A DNA stretch of 64,000 bases from Palsa-295 sp963785585 (GTDB taxonomy: Bacteria; Acidobacteriota; Terriglobia; Acidiferrales; UBA7541), in assembly GCA_963785585.1 (NCBI GenBank), contig CAWAVW010000004.1:2418001-2482000 (forward strand), read 5' to 3'. Position 1 is the first letter of the stretch, and each line of letters starts with the position of its first letter. Below the pieces are notes generated by a model. It saw only the letters and a list, made by a program, of their open reading frames with translations, had not been told where the DNA came from and did not search any database. Shown piece after piece: positions 1 to 9,028 of the stretch. The translations under genes and the position numbers were made by a program.

Positions 1-527
1 TCGGCCTCGCCGACCTGCTCATCAACAATGCAGCGTGGAGTTTTCACAAGCAAATGCTTGAAGTAACGGTCGAGGAATTCGACAGGGTCGTTGCGGTAAA
101 CCAGCGCGCGCCGTACTTTTTGTCACAGGCGTTCCTCCGGCATCTCTTGCACGCAAGCGCAAAGCCGTCCGATCCGGCAATCGTAAATATCGCATCGGTC
201 AACGCTCTGGCCGGAAACCCGAATCTCGTCGCTTACGCAGGCACAAAAGGGGCGCTGGTCGCGATGACTCGCGCGCTGGCCGTGGAAATGAGCCCGCATG
301 GCGTTCGCGTCAACGCAATTTCTCCTGCCGCCATTGAGACGGATCACACCAAACAATTGGTCGCCTCGGGCGTGATTGATCCGCCCAAACTGTTCGAGCC
401 GTATCTGATCAAGCGTTTCGCGAGCTGCGAAGAAATCGCGGAGTTAGTGGCGTATCTTTGCAGTCCCGCCGCACGCTACGTGAATGGCTCCAATTGGGAA
501 ATCGATGGAGGATACCTTGCACAATAG
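1..527 (+). CDS. SDR-family oxidoreductase (5' truncated by window edge)
   Basis: The reading frame is open from base 3, and the visible 174 residues are the C-terminal part of a classical short-chain dehydrogenase/reductase. An NNAA motif lies at visible residues 8-11, the catalytic Ser in NIASVNA at about 65, and the Tyr/Lys pair YAGTK at about 78-82. The protein ends with the usual GSNWEIDGGY C-terminal segment. The Rossmann glycine motif lies upstream of the window. Its place 42 bp before a sugar-acid dehydratase gene and two glycosidases suggests a sugar or sugar-acid dehydrogenase, but the substrate cannot be read from sequence. The ATG at 54 is internal to the domain and is not the true start. 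Confidence 0.9.
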   Translation, partial: GLADLLINNAAWSFHKQMLEVTVEEFDRVVAVNQRAPYFLSQAFLRHLLHASAKPSDPAIVNIASVNALAGNPNLVAYAGTKGALVAMTRALAVEMSPHGVRVNAISPAAIETDHTKQLVASGVIDPPKLFEPYLIKRFASCEEIAELVAYLCSPAARYVNGSNWEIDGGYLAQ

Positions 528-569
528 TGATCCGTCCCCAGCCATCGCCCTCCAAGGGGGCCGGGGCCG

Positions 570-1718
570 ATGAAGGTCAAGAGTGTAGATGTCTTTCTGA
601 TCGGTGCGACGTGGCGAAACTATGTCTTCGTGAAAATCCAGACCGACAATGGCGTCACCGGCTGGGGAGAAGCCACACTCGGGTGGAAAGAAACTGCCGT
701 TCGGGAATTGATTCGCGACTACGCCCGACGCTACGTTGTGGGGCACGACCCATTCGATATCGAATCGTTGTGGTTCAAGCTCTACCAAGTCGAACACAAC
801 ACCGGACCCGTCATGTACTCGGCGATGGCCGGAATCGAAATGGCGCTCTGGGACATCGTTGGCAAGGCCTGCGGCCAGCCCGTTTACAATCTTGTGGGAG
901 GCAAAGTTCGCAACAAAGTAAAAGCCTACGCCAACGGTTGGTACACATCGACGAGCGACCTGCATGATCTGGCCGAGAAAGCCCGCCAAGTGAAGGCTCG
1001 AGGGTATAAAGCGCTGAAGTTCGATCCATTCGGTCCGGGCGGGCGTGAAATCACGCGGGCGGAATTAAAGCAAGCAGCCGTTACCGTGGAAGCAGTTCGC
1101 AACGCCGTCGGCGAGGACGTTGACATTCTTTTGGAATTTCATGGACGGTTCAGCCCCATTATGGCCCTTGAGGCCATCCGCGCGATGGTTCCCTACAATC
1201 CAAGCTGGTGCGAGGAGCCGATTCCCGCTCACAATCAAGTCTCGATGGCTCAAGTGACAGCCGCTTCGCCGTTGCGAGTCGCGACCGGCGAACACACCTA
1301 CAGCCGGTATGGATTTCTTGACTTGCTCGAGAACAAGGCCGCCCACGTCATACAACCGGACATCACCTATGCGGGCGGCTTCCTGGAAACGAAGAAGATC
1401 GCTGCCATGGCGGAAGCGTATTACGTGAGCGTAGCTCCTCATAACTGCGATGGACCGCTAAAGACCATCGCCGGAATTCACCTCGCAGCGAACATTCCAA
1501 ATTTTCTGATCCTTGAAACTTTTCAGGATTACGACGTACCGTGGAGGGCGGACCTGGCATCCGGTATTCCGCAAGTCGTTGAAGGATACCTGGAGGTCCC
1601 GTCGAAGCCAGGTTGGGGGATCGAGGTGAACGAGTCGGTGATCGCAGCACATCCCGAAGACCCCGACGCAAAACTGAACATGTTTTCTTCGGAGTGGGAG
1701 GATCGGATGTGTCGATGA
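570..1718 (+). CDS. Mandelate racemase/enolase superfamily sugar-acid dehydratase, galactonate-dehydratase-like
   Basis: This 382-aa protein matches the usual length of the family. An N-terminal capping domain (about 1-115) is followed by a TIM barrel. Candidate Mg ligands and catalytic residues are visible: E189 and H191 in LEFHGRF, E216 in WCEEPI, E241 in TGEHTYSR, D264 in QPDITYAGG and H291 in APHNC. In characterised D-galactonate dehydratases the first ligand is Asp in a DFH motif, so Glu189 is a variation. The family abstracts a proton alpha to a carboxylate and eliminates water to give a 2-keto-3-deoxy sugar acid. An AAGGGGG ribosome-binding site precedes ATG 570. The 3' end overlaps the next gene, which indicates translational coupling. 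The exact substrate is inferred only. Confidence 0.85.
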   Translation: MKVKSVDVFLIGATWRNYVFVKIQTDNGVTGWGEATLGWKETAVRELIRDYARRYVVGHDPFDIESLWFKLYQVEHNTGPVMYSAMAGIEMALWDIVGKACGQPVYNLVGGKVRNKVKAYANGWYTSTSDLHDLAEKARQVKARGYKALKFDPFGPGGREITRAELKQAAVTVEAVRNAVGEDVDILLEFHGRFSPIMALEAIRAMVPYNPSWCEEPIPAHNQVSMAQVTAASPLRVATGEHTYSRYGFLDLLENKAAHVIQPDITYAGGFLETKKIAAMAEAYYVSVAPHNCDGPLKTIAGIHLAANIPNFLILETFQDYDVPWRADLASGIPQVVEGYLEVPSKPGWGIEVNESVIAAHPEDPDAKLNMFSSEWEDRMCR

Positions 1719-3172
1719 AGACGAACGAACCGTTCGACGGATCCGACAGGCGTCATTTCCTGAAAGTGGCGGGACTGGCTACCGCCGGATTGGCCGCGAA
1801 TTCTTCTTTATCCCTTGCGCGCGAAGTTTCGCCAGAGCGCGGAGAATTAAAGGTGTGGATCACCAGTGACGAATCCCGCCTGAATGCAGCCAAATCCATT
1901 CCGTGGACGCGTGCCGCGAGATCTCACGGGGAGGACTTTGTAGCGGTATCCCCCCAGACCCGATTCCAATCCGTTGTCGGTTTCGGCGCTTGTTTTACGG
2001 ACGGCAGCTGCTATCTCTTCAACCAGCTGAGTGCAGATTCTCGAGCGAAGTTGTTTCATACCCTCTTCCATCCTTCCGAAATGAGCCTGAATGTATGTCG
2101 CACCTGCATCGGCTCCGCGGATCAGGCGGCCAGCGTTTACAGCTTCGATGACGGCGAGCCCGACCCCGACCTGAAACGATTTTCGATTGACCATGACCGC
2201 GATTACATTCTTCCGGTTCTCCGCGAGGCGCGAACGGTCAATCCTTCCCTTTTCTTGTTCGGCTCGCCATGGAGTCCGCCTGGATGGATGAAGGACAACG
2301 GATCGATGTTGGGTGGCTGCATGCACCGTACCTACATGCCGTCCTACGCAAAGTATTTTGCGAAGTTCCTTCGCGCATATGAGGCGGCTGGCGTTCCGGT
2401 GCAAGCGGTTACGGTACAGAACGAAGTGGACGCCGATCAGCAGGGCCTGATGCCAGCCTGTTTTTGGCCTCAGGATTACGAGGCGGATTTCGTGCGCCTT
2501 CATTTGGGACCAGAGTTCGAGCGCAGCGGCCTGAACACGGAAATCTGGATCATCGACCACAACTACAACCTTTGGGGACGAGCGATCGCCGAATTGGAAA
2601 CCGAAGGCGTGCGCCGTTACGCGAAAGCGGTGGCGTGGCACGGTTACACCGGAGAACCCGAATGGATGAGCCGGGTACAAAACGCGTTTCCAGACATCGA
2701 TATGCACTGGACCGAGGGCAGTCCCGACCACAACGATCCGGACTACATGAAGTGTTGGGTTCTGTGGGCGCAAAAAATTACAGCGATCCTCAGGAACTCC
2801 TGTCGTTCCGTCACGGGATGGAGCTTTGCCACCGATGAAAACGGCAAGCCGAATATCGGACCGTACCCTTGCGGTGGAATGATAACGATCGACTCCAGGA
2901 CTCACGCGATTTACCACAGCGGACAATTCTGGGCGATGGGCCATTTCTCCCGCTTCGTGAAACGGGGAGCCGTCCGAATCGACTCGAACGGTTGGGCGAA
3001 AGACCTGTCGCACGTCGCCTTCAGCAACCCGGACGGTTCGCTGGCAGTAATACTCACAAACCCCGGCGTGCCGCGAACAGTTGAAGTGCGTTTGGGACCG
3101 AAAGTGGCGAGCGTTTCCATGCCGGCCAATTCCGTCGTCACGCTTACGGCAGATGCAAATGATAGTGAATGA
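1709..3172 (+). CDS. GH30-family glycoside hydrolase, Tat-exported
   Basis: This 487-aa protein resembles bacterial glucosylceramidase-type GH30 enzymes along its whole length: a (beta/alpha)8 barrel followed by a C-terminal beta region. The two catalytic glutamates are in place, the acid/base in TVQNE (about E239) and the nucleophile in HWTEG (about E336). A twin-arginine signal (RRHFLKVAGLATAG, residues 14-27) indicates export of a folded enzyme. GTG 1709 has a GGGAGGA ribosome-binding site at good spacing. ATG 1715 forms an ATGA overlap with the upstream stop and is the alternative start. GH30 enzymes act on beta-linked glucosyl, xylosyl or fucosyl substrates; which one applies here is unknown. 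The next gene is a close paralogue. Confidence 0.9.
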   Translation: MSMKTNEPFDGSDRRHFLKVAGLATAGLAANSSLSLAREVSPERGELKVWITSDESRLNAAKSIPWTRAARSHGEDFVAVSPQTRFQSVVGFGACFTDGSCYLFNQLSADSRAKLFHTLFHPSEMSLNVCRTCIGSADQAASVYSFDDGEPDPDLKRFSIDHDRDYILPVLREARTVNPSLFLFGSPWSPPGWMKDNGSMLGGCMHRTYMPSYAKYFAKFLRAYEAAGVPVQAVTVQNEVDADQQGLMPACFWPQDYEADFVRLHLGPEFERSGLNTEIWIIDHNYNLWGRAIAELETEGVRRYAKAVAWHGYTGEPEWMSRVQNAFPDIDMHWTEGSPDHNDPDYMKCWVLWAQKITAILRNSCRSVTGWSFATDENGKPNIGPYPCGGMITIDSRTHAIYHSGQFWAMGHFSRFVKRGAVRIDSNGWAKDLSHVAFSNPDGSLAVILTNPGVPRTVEVRLGPKVASVSMPANSVVTLTADANDSE

Positions 3173-3204
3173 ATGACTAGGTCTTTATAGGCGAGGATAA
3201 GAAC

Positions 3205-4647
3205 GTGGCAGAAAAGCTGGCGCGCCGCGAATTCATTGGCCTTCCCGGACGAAAGAAACCTGATTCGACGACGCCCGAGCCACGGCTCGCCCCTGCTGGG
3301 ATCGCGGCCGAGTACGAAGGCCCGGCACAAGTGTGGGTCACTGACCGCAAAAACAAAATTGCCCGAATGCAGGACGTGCCCTGGGTAGAGGCCCGCGCGG
3401 GAGAGCCATCGATCTCGCTCCTTCCGGAAATCCGATATCAGGAAATGCTCGGTTTCGGCGCTGCTCTCACGGGAGGCGCCTGCTACGTGCTTTCCCGGCT
3501 GCCCGCCGACACGCGTTCGCGGTTATTCCACACCTTATTCCATCCCACCGAACTCCGGATGAACGTTTGCCGGACGTGCATCGGATCGTCCGACTGCTCC
3601 GAATCGATTTATAGTTACGACGACGGCGAAGTCGATCCGGATCTCTCGCGCTTTTCGATCGCGAAGGATCGCGAATATATTTTGCCGATTCTCCGGGAAG
3701 CCCGGTCGAACAATCCCGAGATGTTTCTTTTCGCATCGCCTTGGAGCCCTCCCGGCTGGATGAAATCCAGCGGGTCGATACTCGGTGGCTGTATGCGCCA
3801 CACGTATATGCCGAGCTACGCGAATTATTTCCTGCGATATTTGCGCGAGTATGAAGCCGAGGGAGTTCCGATTCAGGCTGTGACGATTCAAAACGAGCCC
3901 GATGGGGATCAAGACGGCTCGATGCCCGCATGCGCGTGGCCGCAAGACTACGAAGCCGACTTTCTTACCATGCATCTTGGGCCGCTTTTCCAGCGCGCCG
4001 GAGTCTCCACAAAAATCTGGATCATCGATCACAATTATAATGTGTGGGGTCGGGCAATTTGCGAGCTGGAGACGCCGGATGTGCTGAAGTTTACGAACGC
4101 AGTCGCCTGGCACGGATATTCCGGCGAGCCGGAATGGATCCTCCGCGTCCAGAACGCTTTTCCCGGCGTGGAAATGTACTGGACGGAGGGCGATGCCGAT
4201 TATCATGCCGCCGACTACACGACCGAATGGGCGGACTGGGGCGAAACGTTCACGCGCATTGTTCGCAGCGGATGCAAATCTTTGACCGTCTGGACACTCG
4301 CGAGCGACGAGCGCGGCCGCCCGGACGTTGGTTCGGGCGACGGGCTCACCGGCGCGATGCTCATTCACTCGAAGACCAACGAGATTACCTATAGCGGGAT
4401 GTTCTGGGCGCTCTCGCAATTCTCGAAGTTTGTGCAGCGAGGCGCCGTACGAATCGAGTCCGCGGGACCGGCCGATGCCCTTTTTCACTGCGCGTTTGAG
4501 AATCCCGATGGATCGCTGGTCAGCGTGCTGACGAACAAGGGCTTGGATCGAGGCTGCAATTTAGTTGTCGGCGACAAAGCGCTGCATCTATCCTTGCCGG
4601 CAGACTCGGTGACGACGATCGTCACAGGCTTGATAATTCGCCGCTAA
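3205..4647 (+). CDS. GH30-family glycoside hydrolase, second copy
   Basis: This 480-aa paralogue of the preceding gene shares long blocks with it, such as NVCRTCIGS, SPWSPPGWMK, WIIDHNYN and AWHGY. The acid/base E231 (TIQNEPDG) and nucleophile E328 (YWTEGD) are intact. It starts with GTG 3205 behind a GAGG ribosome-binding site, 32 bp after the first copy. Unlike that copy it has no usable signal peptide. It begins AEKLARREFIGL, which resembles a twin-arginine motif, but the hydrophobic stretch is missing and replaced by a charged, Pro-rich segment. It may therefore be cytoplasmic, or the export signal has decayed. The tandem arrangement implies duplication followed by a change of location or substrate. 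Confidence 0.9.
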   Translation: MAEKLARREFIGLPGRKKPDSTTPEPRLAPAGIAAEYEGPAQVWVTDRKNKIARMQDVPWVEARAGEPSISLLPEIRYQEMLGFGAALTGGACYVLSRLPADTRSRLFHTLFHPTELRMNVCRTCIGSSDCSESIYSYDDGEVDPDLSRFSIAKDREYILPILREARSNNPEMFLFASPWSPPGWMKSSGSILGGCMRHTYMPSYANYFLRYLREYEAEGVPIQAVTIQNEPDGDQDGSMPACAWPQDYEADFLTMHLGPLFQRAGVSTKIWIIDHNYNVWGRAICELETPDVLKFTNAVAWHGYSGEPEWILRVQNAFPGVEMYWTEGDADYHAADYTTEWADWGETFTRIVRSGCKSLTVWTLASDERGRPDVGSGDGLTGAMLIHSKTNEITYSGMFWALSQFSKFVQRGAVRIESAGPADALFHCAFENPDGSLVSVLTNKGLDRGCNLVVGDKALHLSLPADSVTTIVTGLIIRR

Positions 4648-4682
4648 CTTCAAGCTTCCTTTCGAAATCTTCGCGGTCGAAG

Positions 4683-6851
4683 GTGAATAAGCCAGCTTTG
4701 ACCAAACGACACAGTACCCACGAGCGAATTCGGAAAGCGTGGATCGTCGGCACGCTCTTCAGTTGCGGCTGGTTGTCCTATTACGCCAGTACGCACAAAA
4801 CAAATGGTGATTGGCCGGTGTATGGGGGAAATTCCGAGAACCAGCATTTCTCCCCGTTGACATACATCAACGTGGAAAACGTGAAACGCCTTCGCGAAGC
4901 CTGGCGCTACGACACGAAGGAAGAGGGCGGGCTTGAGACCAGTCCCCTGATCATCGACGGCAAGCTCTTCGGGATCACCCCAGCGGAACAGGTTTTCGCC
5001 TTGGACGCTTCGAACGGCCATGAAATATGGAAATTTGGTACTCGAATCGACGGAGGCCAGCCAAACCGAGGTCTTTCCTTCTGGAGCGATGGCCGCGGCG
5101 ATGAACGCATTTTTGTGGGAATCAAATATTTTCTCTACGCCCTCAACGCCAGGACGGGTGAGCAAATCCCGACGTTTGGCGAGAATGGCCGGATCGATCT
5201 GAGAAAGGGACTGCGGGGCGATTTCGAGCGGCAAGCCCTGGTGTGCACCAGCCCTGGCGCAATTTTTAAGAATTTGATCATCGTGGGGATGCGCGAACCG
5301 GAGACGCTTCCCGCGCCGCCCGGCGACATTCGCGCCTTCGACGTTCGAACCGGACAACTTCGCTGGGTCTTTCACACCATTCCCCATCCCGGAGAATATG
5401 GTTACGACACCTGGGCCCCCAACGCGTGGCGCGTCAGTGGCGCTGCCAACAACTGGGCGGGAATGGCCGTCGATTCGCAACGCGGAATCGTGTACGTCCC
5501 TACAGGGTCGGCGGCGGCCGACTTTTACGGCGGCGATCGGGTGGGCGATGATTTGTTTGCGAATTCCTTGATCGCTCTGAACGCGGAAACGGGCGAAAGA
5601 ATTTGGCATTTCCAGGTCGTCAAGCACGACATTTGGGACCGCGACCTTCCGTCGCCGCCAACGCTGGTTACTCTCCAGATGAATGGAGAGACGGTGGACG
5701 CGGTCGCGCAAACGACCAAGTCTGGCTACGTATTTCTTTTCAGACGGGACAATGGAAAACCGCTCTTTCCCATCGAGTACCGCGCCGTTCCGCCGAGCGA
5801 CGTTCCGGGTGAAATCGCATCTCGCCAGCAGGCATTTCCATTAATTCCTCCGCCGTTCGCCCGCCAAATGCTGACAGCGGAAATGCTGACGCACCGAACT
5901 CCGGCTGCAAATGCAGCCGCCCTCGAATCGTTTCGGCAGTTCAGAAGCGATGGCCCGTTTGTTCCCTTTAGCGTCGGCCGGTCCACCGTCGTGTTCCCCG
6001 GTTTTGATGGCGGGGCGGAATGGGGCGGCAGCGCCGTGGATCCACGCACCGGAGTTCTGTACGTCAATGCCAACGATGTTCCGTGGACCGGCAGCCTGGT
6101 GAAAAGTTCTCCGAACGGACAGACCCTGGGGCAGTCAACATACGCCGCAAATTGCTCCGTCTGCCACGGAGATACGCTGAGCGGCTCGCCTCCGCAGTTT
6201 CCCTCCCTGCTCGACCTTCTCAAGTCTCACACCCGCAGCGAGATTGAAAGTATGGTCGAAAATGGAAAAGGTCGTATGCCGGCATTTTCGTCTTTGCCTT
6301 TTGACAATCTCGCGGCCGTCATCGACTACGTTTGGAACGGGGGCAAGGATTCCCAGACATCTGCGCGAGAGGGGCACGAAGTTGCGAGCGACGAGTCTGC
6401 CCCGGCACCGGCGTACCGATTTGGAGGATACAAAAAGTTTCTCGACCCGGACGGCTATCCGGCCGTAGAGCCGCCGTGGGGAACGCTGAGTGCCATTGAA
6501 CTTGGGTCTGGCCGGTATTTGTGGAAGATACCGCTGGGGGAATATCCGGAATTGGCTGCGAAGGGATTGAAAAACACGGGAACGGAAAACTACGGCGGGC
6601 CGGTTGTCAGCGCCGGGGGCGTCCTATTTATCGCGGCGACGAATTTCGATAAAAAACTGCGCGCGCTGAATGCGAAAACGGGAGAATTGCTCTGGGAATC
6701 CGTGTTGCCATTCCCGGGCAACGCGACGCCCGCGATTTACGAAGTGGGTAGCCGTGAATTCGTGGTCATCGCTGCCGGGGGCGGTCGCGTAGTCGGACAA
6801 CCGTCGGGGGGAGTGTACGTGGCCTTCGCGCTGCCTCAGAGTTCAAAATAA
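4683..6851 (+). CDS. PQQ-dependent (quinoprotein) sugar dehydrogenase with cytochrome c domain
   Basis: This 722-aa protein has an N-terminal membrane anchor or uncleaved signal (about 18-35) and then an eight-bladed quinoprotein propeller beginning at GDWPVYGGNSENQHFSPL (43-60). A cytochrome c module is inserted before the last blades: CSVCH haem-binding at 491-495 and the probable axial Met at 532 (GRMPAF). The propeller closes at about 575-720. Membrane-bound glucose/aldose and alcohol dehydrogenases of this type oxidise periplasmic substrates and pass electrons to the respiratory chain. The built-in haem suggests direct transfer. GTG 4683 follows the second GH30 gene by 35 bp, so it is probably the operon's last gene. 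The substrate is inferred from context to be the sugar released by the GH30 enzymes. Confidence 0.88.
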   Translation: MNKPALTKRHSTHERIRKAWIVGTLFSCGWLSYYASTHKTNGDWPVYGGNSENQHFSPLTYINVENVKRLREAWRYDTKEEGGLETSPLIIDGKLFGITPAEQVFALDASNGHEIWKFGTRIDGGQPNRGLSFWSDGRGDERIFVGIKYFLYALNARTGEQIPTFGENGRIDLRKGLRGDFERQALVCTSPGAIFKNLIIVGMREPETLPAPPGDIRAFDVRTGQLRWVFHTIPHPGEYGYDTWAPNAWRVSGAANNWAGMAVDSQRGIVYVPTGSAAADFYGGDRVGDDLFANSLIALNAETGERIWHFQVVKHDIWDRDLPSPPTLVTLQMNGETVDAVAQTTKSGYVFLFRRDNGKPLFPIEYRAVPPSDVPGEIASRQQAFPLIPPPFARQMLTAEMLTHRTPAANAAALESFRQFRSDGPFVPFSVGRSTVVFPGFDGGAEWGGSAVDPRTGVLYVNANDVPWTGSLVKSSPNGQTLGQSTYAANCSVCHGDTLSGSPPQFPSLLDLLKSHTRSEIESMVENGKGRMPAFSSLPFDNLAAVIDYVWNGGKDSQTSAREGHEVASDESAPAPAYRFGGYKKFLDPDGYPAVEPPWGTLSAIELGSGRYLWKIPLGEYPELAAKGLKNTGTENYGGPVVSAGGVLFIAATNFDKKLRALNAKTGELLWESVLPFPGNATPAIYEVGSREFVVIAAGGGRVVGQPSGGVYVAFALPQSSK

Positions 6852-6908
6852 AGTCTAAAGAATCCGCGAACGAATTCGCGCAGTTTCAGCCACTAAACAT
6901 CGAGAATC

Positions 6909-7685
6909 TCAATCGCGCCCGCAAACCCAGAGAACCGAATTCGCCAGGAGTTCCCGGTATTCGGAACTTTCCGCCGTCTTGGAATCGTGGCCTAGCGTCG
7001 TGCCGAACACGCGCGCGCTGCCATACTGGTGCGTCCACGCAACGACATGAGTGCGTCCATCGATGGGGCTCGTCGCTTCGAGCAACGGGTGCGAATCGGG
7101 TAACGCTTCAATCGTCTGATACAGCTCGTCTCCCCTCGTCATCCAGTGTGCTGGAAGATTTCGTACGACGAAACTACCCGGGTCGGCAATCGAGATTTGG
7201 AAAGGACCGAACTTGTCGTGAAACTTGGACCGCAGGCCAATGTAGTCTTCCCATTTATAAACGTTCGGAGAGTTTCGAAACGAGTGAACCGCGCAATGAA
7301 GAAAGATGGTCGGTGTGTGTTTCCCGGCCGCCAGCGCGTTATCAAGAAGATTCGCATCCACGTCGTCGAAGCAGAGATCGTAAATGACAAGGTCATAGCC
7401 GTCGGAAAATTTTGGATTCCTCCAGATTTCCGTGCCATACGCAACCTGAAATTTTGTGTTGTCTCGTGCGGCGAGATCTTTGGTGATGTACGGCGCCAGC
7501 TTCTTGTAGTCGTGCCATAGTCCACCCGTGACGAAGAGAGCCTTTAATGGTTGGACGTTGGCGCTTGCCTGGCCACCGGGTCGCGAGAGGTTCGGATTCG
7601 GTACGCCAGGGATTGCTACCGCGGCAATCGTGAGAAGCGTCGAGAGTAAGACGGTTCGAGAGTTCAAGGCCTTCGCAGTCCCCAT
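6909..7685 (-). CDS. Secreted ThuA-domain protein (1 of 3)
   Basis: This ThuA-like (class I glutamine-amidotransferase-like fold) protein of about 258 aa has an N-terminal hydrophobic signal (LLSTLLTIAAVAIPG). The core starts at KALFVTGGLWHDYKKL and includes the family blocks YDLVIYDLCFDD, FLHCAVHSF and VVAWTHQYGSARVFGTTLGHD. ThuA proteins are common around sugar utilisation genes, but their biochemical role is poorly defined. ATG 7685 is chosen; a TTG at 7727 would add 14 residues. The gene converges on the upstream operon with 57 bp between stops. Two further ThuA genes lie at 15706 and 16518. Confidence 0.85.
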   Translation of the reverse strand: MGTAKALNSRTVLLSTLLTIAAVAIPGVPNPNLSRPGGQASANVQPLKALFVTGGLWHDYKKLAPYITKDLAARDNTKFQVAYGTEIWRNPKFSDGYDLVIYDLCFDDVDANLLDNALAAGKHTPTIFLHCAVHSFRNSPNVYKWEDYIGLRSKFHDKFGPFQISIADPGSFVVRNLPAHWMTRGDELYQTIEALPDSHPLLEATSPIDGRTHVVAWTHQYGSARVFGTTLGHDSKTAESSEYRELLANSVLWVCGRD

Positions 7686-7899
7686 GAACGACGCAGAAAA
7701 TATGCCCAAGTAAATTCCGGTATGCAAGTCCCAAAAAACGCGGTCCTATCGAAGCAGTTTGGCAACTGCCTAAATTCGAGACTCAGGTTTATTTTTTGGA
7801 ATCGATGCAAACGCTGAGAAGTTACTTTTGCGGAGCGAGACTGCCTGCTCCCCGGGTCAATGGGTCAATGGGGCGATGGGGCGAACTGCAAAGCAAACT

Positions 7900-7929
7900 C
7901 CGGGCCGAGCCGCGTGCATCGCGGCCCGG
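7900..7929 (-). terminator. Hairpin downstream of ferritin-like gene
   Basis: Perfect 8-bp arms CCGGGCCG (7900-7907) and CGGCCCGG (7922-7929) lie about 30 bp past the stop of the minus-strand gene ending at 7959. In the minus direction they are followed by a weakly T-rich AGTTTGCTTTG. The position fits a terminator, but the U-tract is poor. Confidence 0.45.
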
Positions 7930-7958
7930 ACCGGAGCTTGCCGGTGCATGACCCGCTT

Positions 7959-8993
7959 CTATTTGAAGCCGTTCGGTCCTGCGTTCATGCCGTTCGGGAA
8001 GAAAATTCCCATCGCCGGGCTGATGACCGTATTCGTGTTGCTCACCGCGCCGCCACCCGTGACGATATTCAAAACCTGGGTGGTGTTGCGAGCAAAGGCG
8101 ATTACGTTGGTTTGATCGGCGTCCGTCAAGCGCGTGCAGGTGGCATTTGCGCCGCCGGCGAGCGAGCCCTGGAACGTAGCCAAACCGAAGTCATCCGGAT
8201 TCGAATCGTACGGCCCCGGCGCCACACCCAACAACCCCGCCTGCGAAAGCGATGCACGCAGCGAGGAAATATTGTTGGTGTAAGCGGCGATTCCGGTTGC
8301 GGTGGGATCCAGATAGTTGATCGTGGTGCGGACCAGGCCGGCGTGATACGCCTCGACGGCCAGAATGCCCGCGGCCACGCTCAGGTTTGACGCCACAGTC
8401 AGGAGTGGCGCTGCGCCGTGATACGCGGTGACGCCCACGTCTTCAAACACATACGCACCGACGAGAAAATCTTCGTCGCTGGCATACGGGCTGAAGCTTG
8501 CGCCGCCCGGAATCTGCGCCGCGGTGGCGAGCGCCGAAAACGACGAGCCGAGATTGATCGCGGGTTGCGCGACAGCCGAGCTGCCGAGCGCGCCGAGAAG
8601 CAACTGAACGTGTTTCCCTTCCTCGACCGCCGTCTCGGTCGCGTACGAGCCGACTTGAACGGTGGAAAAGGGAACCTGGCTGCCGCCTGTAACGGTTCCG
8701 GCGGTGCCAACGGTTCCGGAAAGGGTGATTTTCGGTGCTCCGGCCGCCGTCGATGCGGAGTTTGACACATCGATGGTCGTGCCGAATGCCGCGAGGTAGT
8801 AGAAATTCGCCTCGAGATATTCCAGATTGAGGGCGAAGTTCAAAATGTCGGCGTCGGTGTAACTCGCCGCCTCGGCGATGGAGGCAAACGCGCCTGCTGC
8901 GATGCCCGCCAGCCCCGTGAGGCCGAGAGTCAACATCTTGCGACGACTGGAAGCGATTACATCATCCAAAATTTGCGTCTCTTGGTTTGCCAT
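7959..8993 (-). CDS. Tat-exported ferritin-like domain protein
   Basis: This 344-aa protein has a twin-arginine signal (SSRRKMLTLGLTGLAG, about 15-30, with an AEA-type cleavage site near 41). A ferritin-like four-helix domain follows: ADILNFALNLEYLEANFYYLA, a second ExxH-type helix with ETAVEEGKHVQLLL, and later FEDVGVTAYHGAA and ILAVEAYHAGLVRT. The paired Glu and His residues in these helices are the usual di-metal ligands of the fold. The C-terminus carries a conserved GIFFPNGMN segment that is shared with the neighbouring gene. The enzymatic role is unknown; extracytoplasmic metal or peroxide handling is an inference. It lies 35 bp downstream of its paralogue and is probably cotranscribed. 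Confidence 0.85.
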   Translation of the reverse strand: MANQETQILDDVIASSRRKMLTLGLTGLAGIAAGAFASIAEAASYTDADILNFALNLEYLEANFYYLAAFGTTIDVSNSASTAAGAPKITLSGTVGTAGTVTGGSQVPFSTVQVGSYATETAVEEGKHVQLLLGALGSSAVAQPAINLGSSFSALATAAQIPGGASFSPYASDEDFLVGAYVFEDVGVTAYHGAAPLLTVASNLSVAAGILAVEAYHAGLVRTTINYLDPTATGIAAYTNNISSLRASLSQAGLLGVAPGPYDSNPDDFGLATFQGSLAGGANATCTRLTDADQTNVIAFARNTTQVLNIVTGGGAVSNTNTVISPAMGIFFPNGMNAGPNGFK

Positions 8994-9028
8994 TTCGTTT
9001 TACCGTCCTTTTCGATTCTCGTTTTGGA

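Noticed and set aside
1847..3013. 388-codon minus-strand open frame opposite the first GH30 gene
   Set aside because: Antisense shadow of a gene with intact catalytic motifs; composition is atypical and no ribosome-binding site is seen.
4650..5711. 353-codon minus-strand open frame opposite the quinoprotein gene
   Set aside because: Antisense shadow caused by GC-rich codon use; no recognisable domain.
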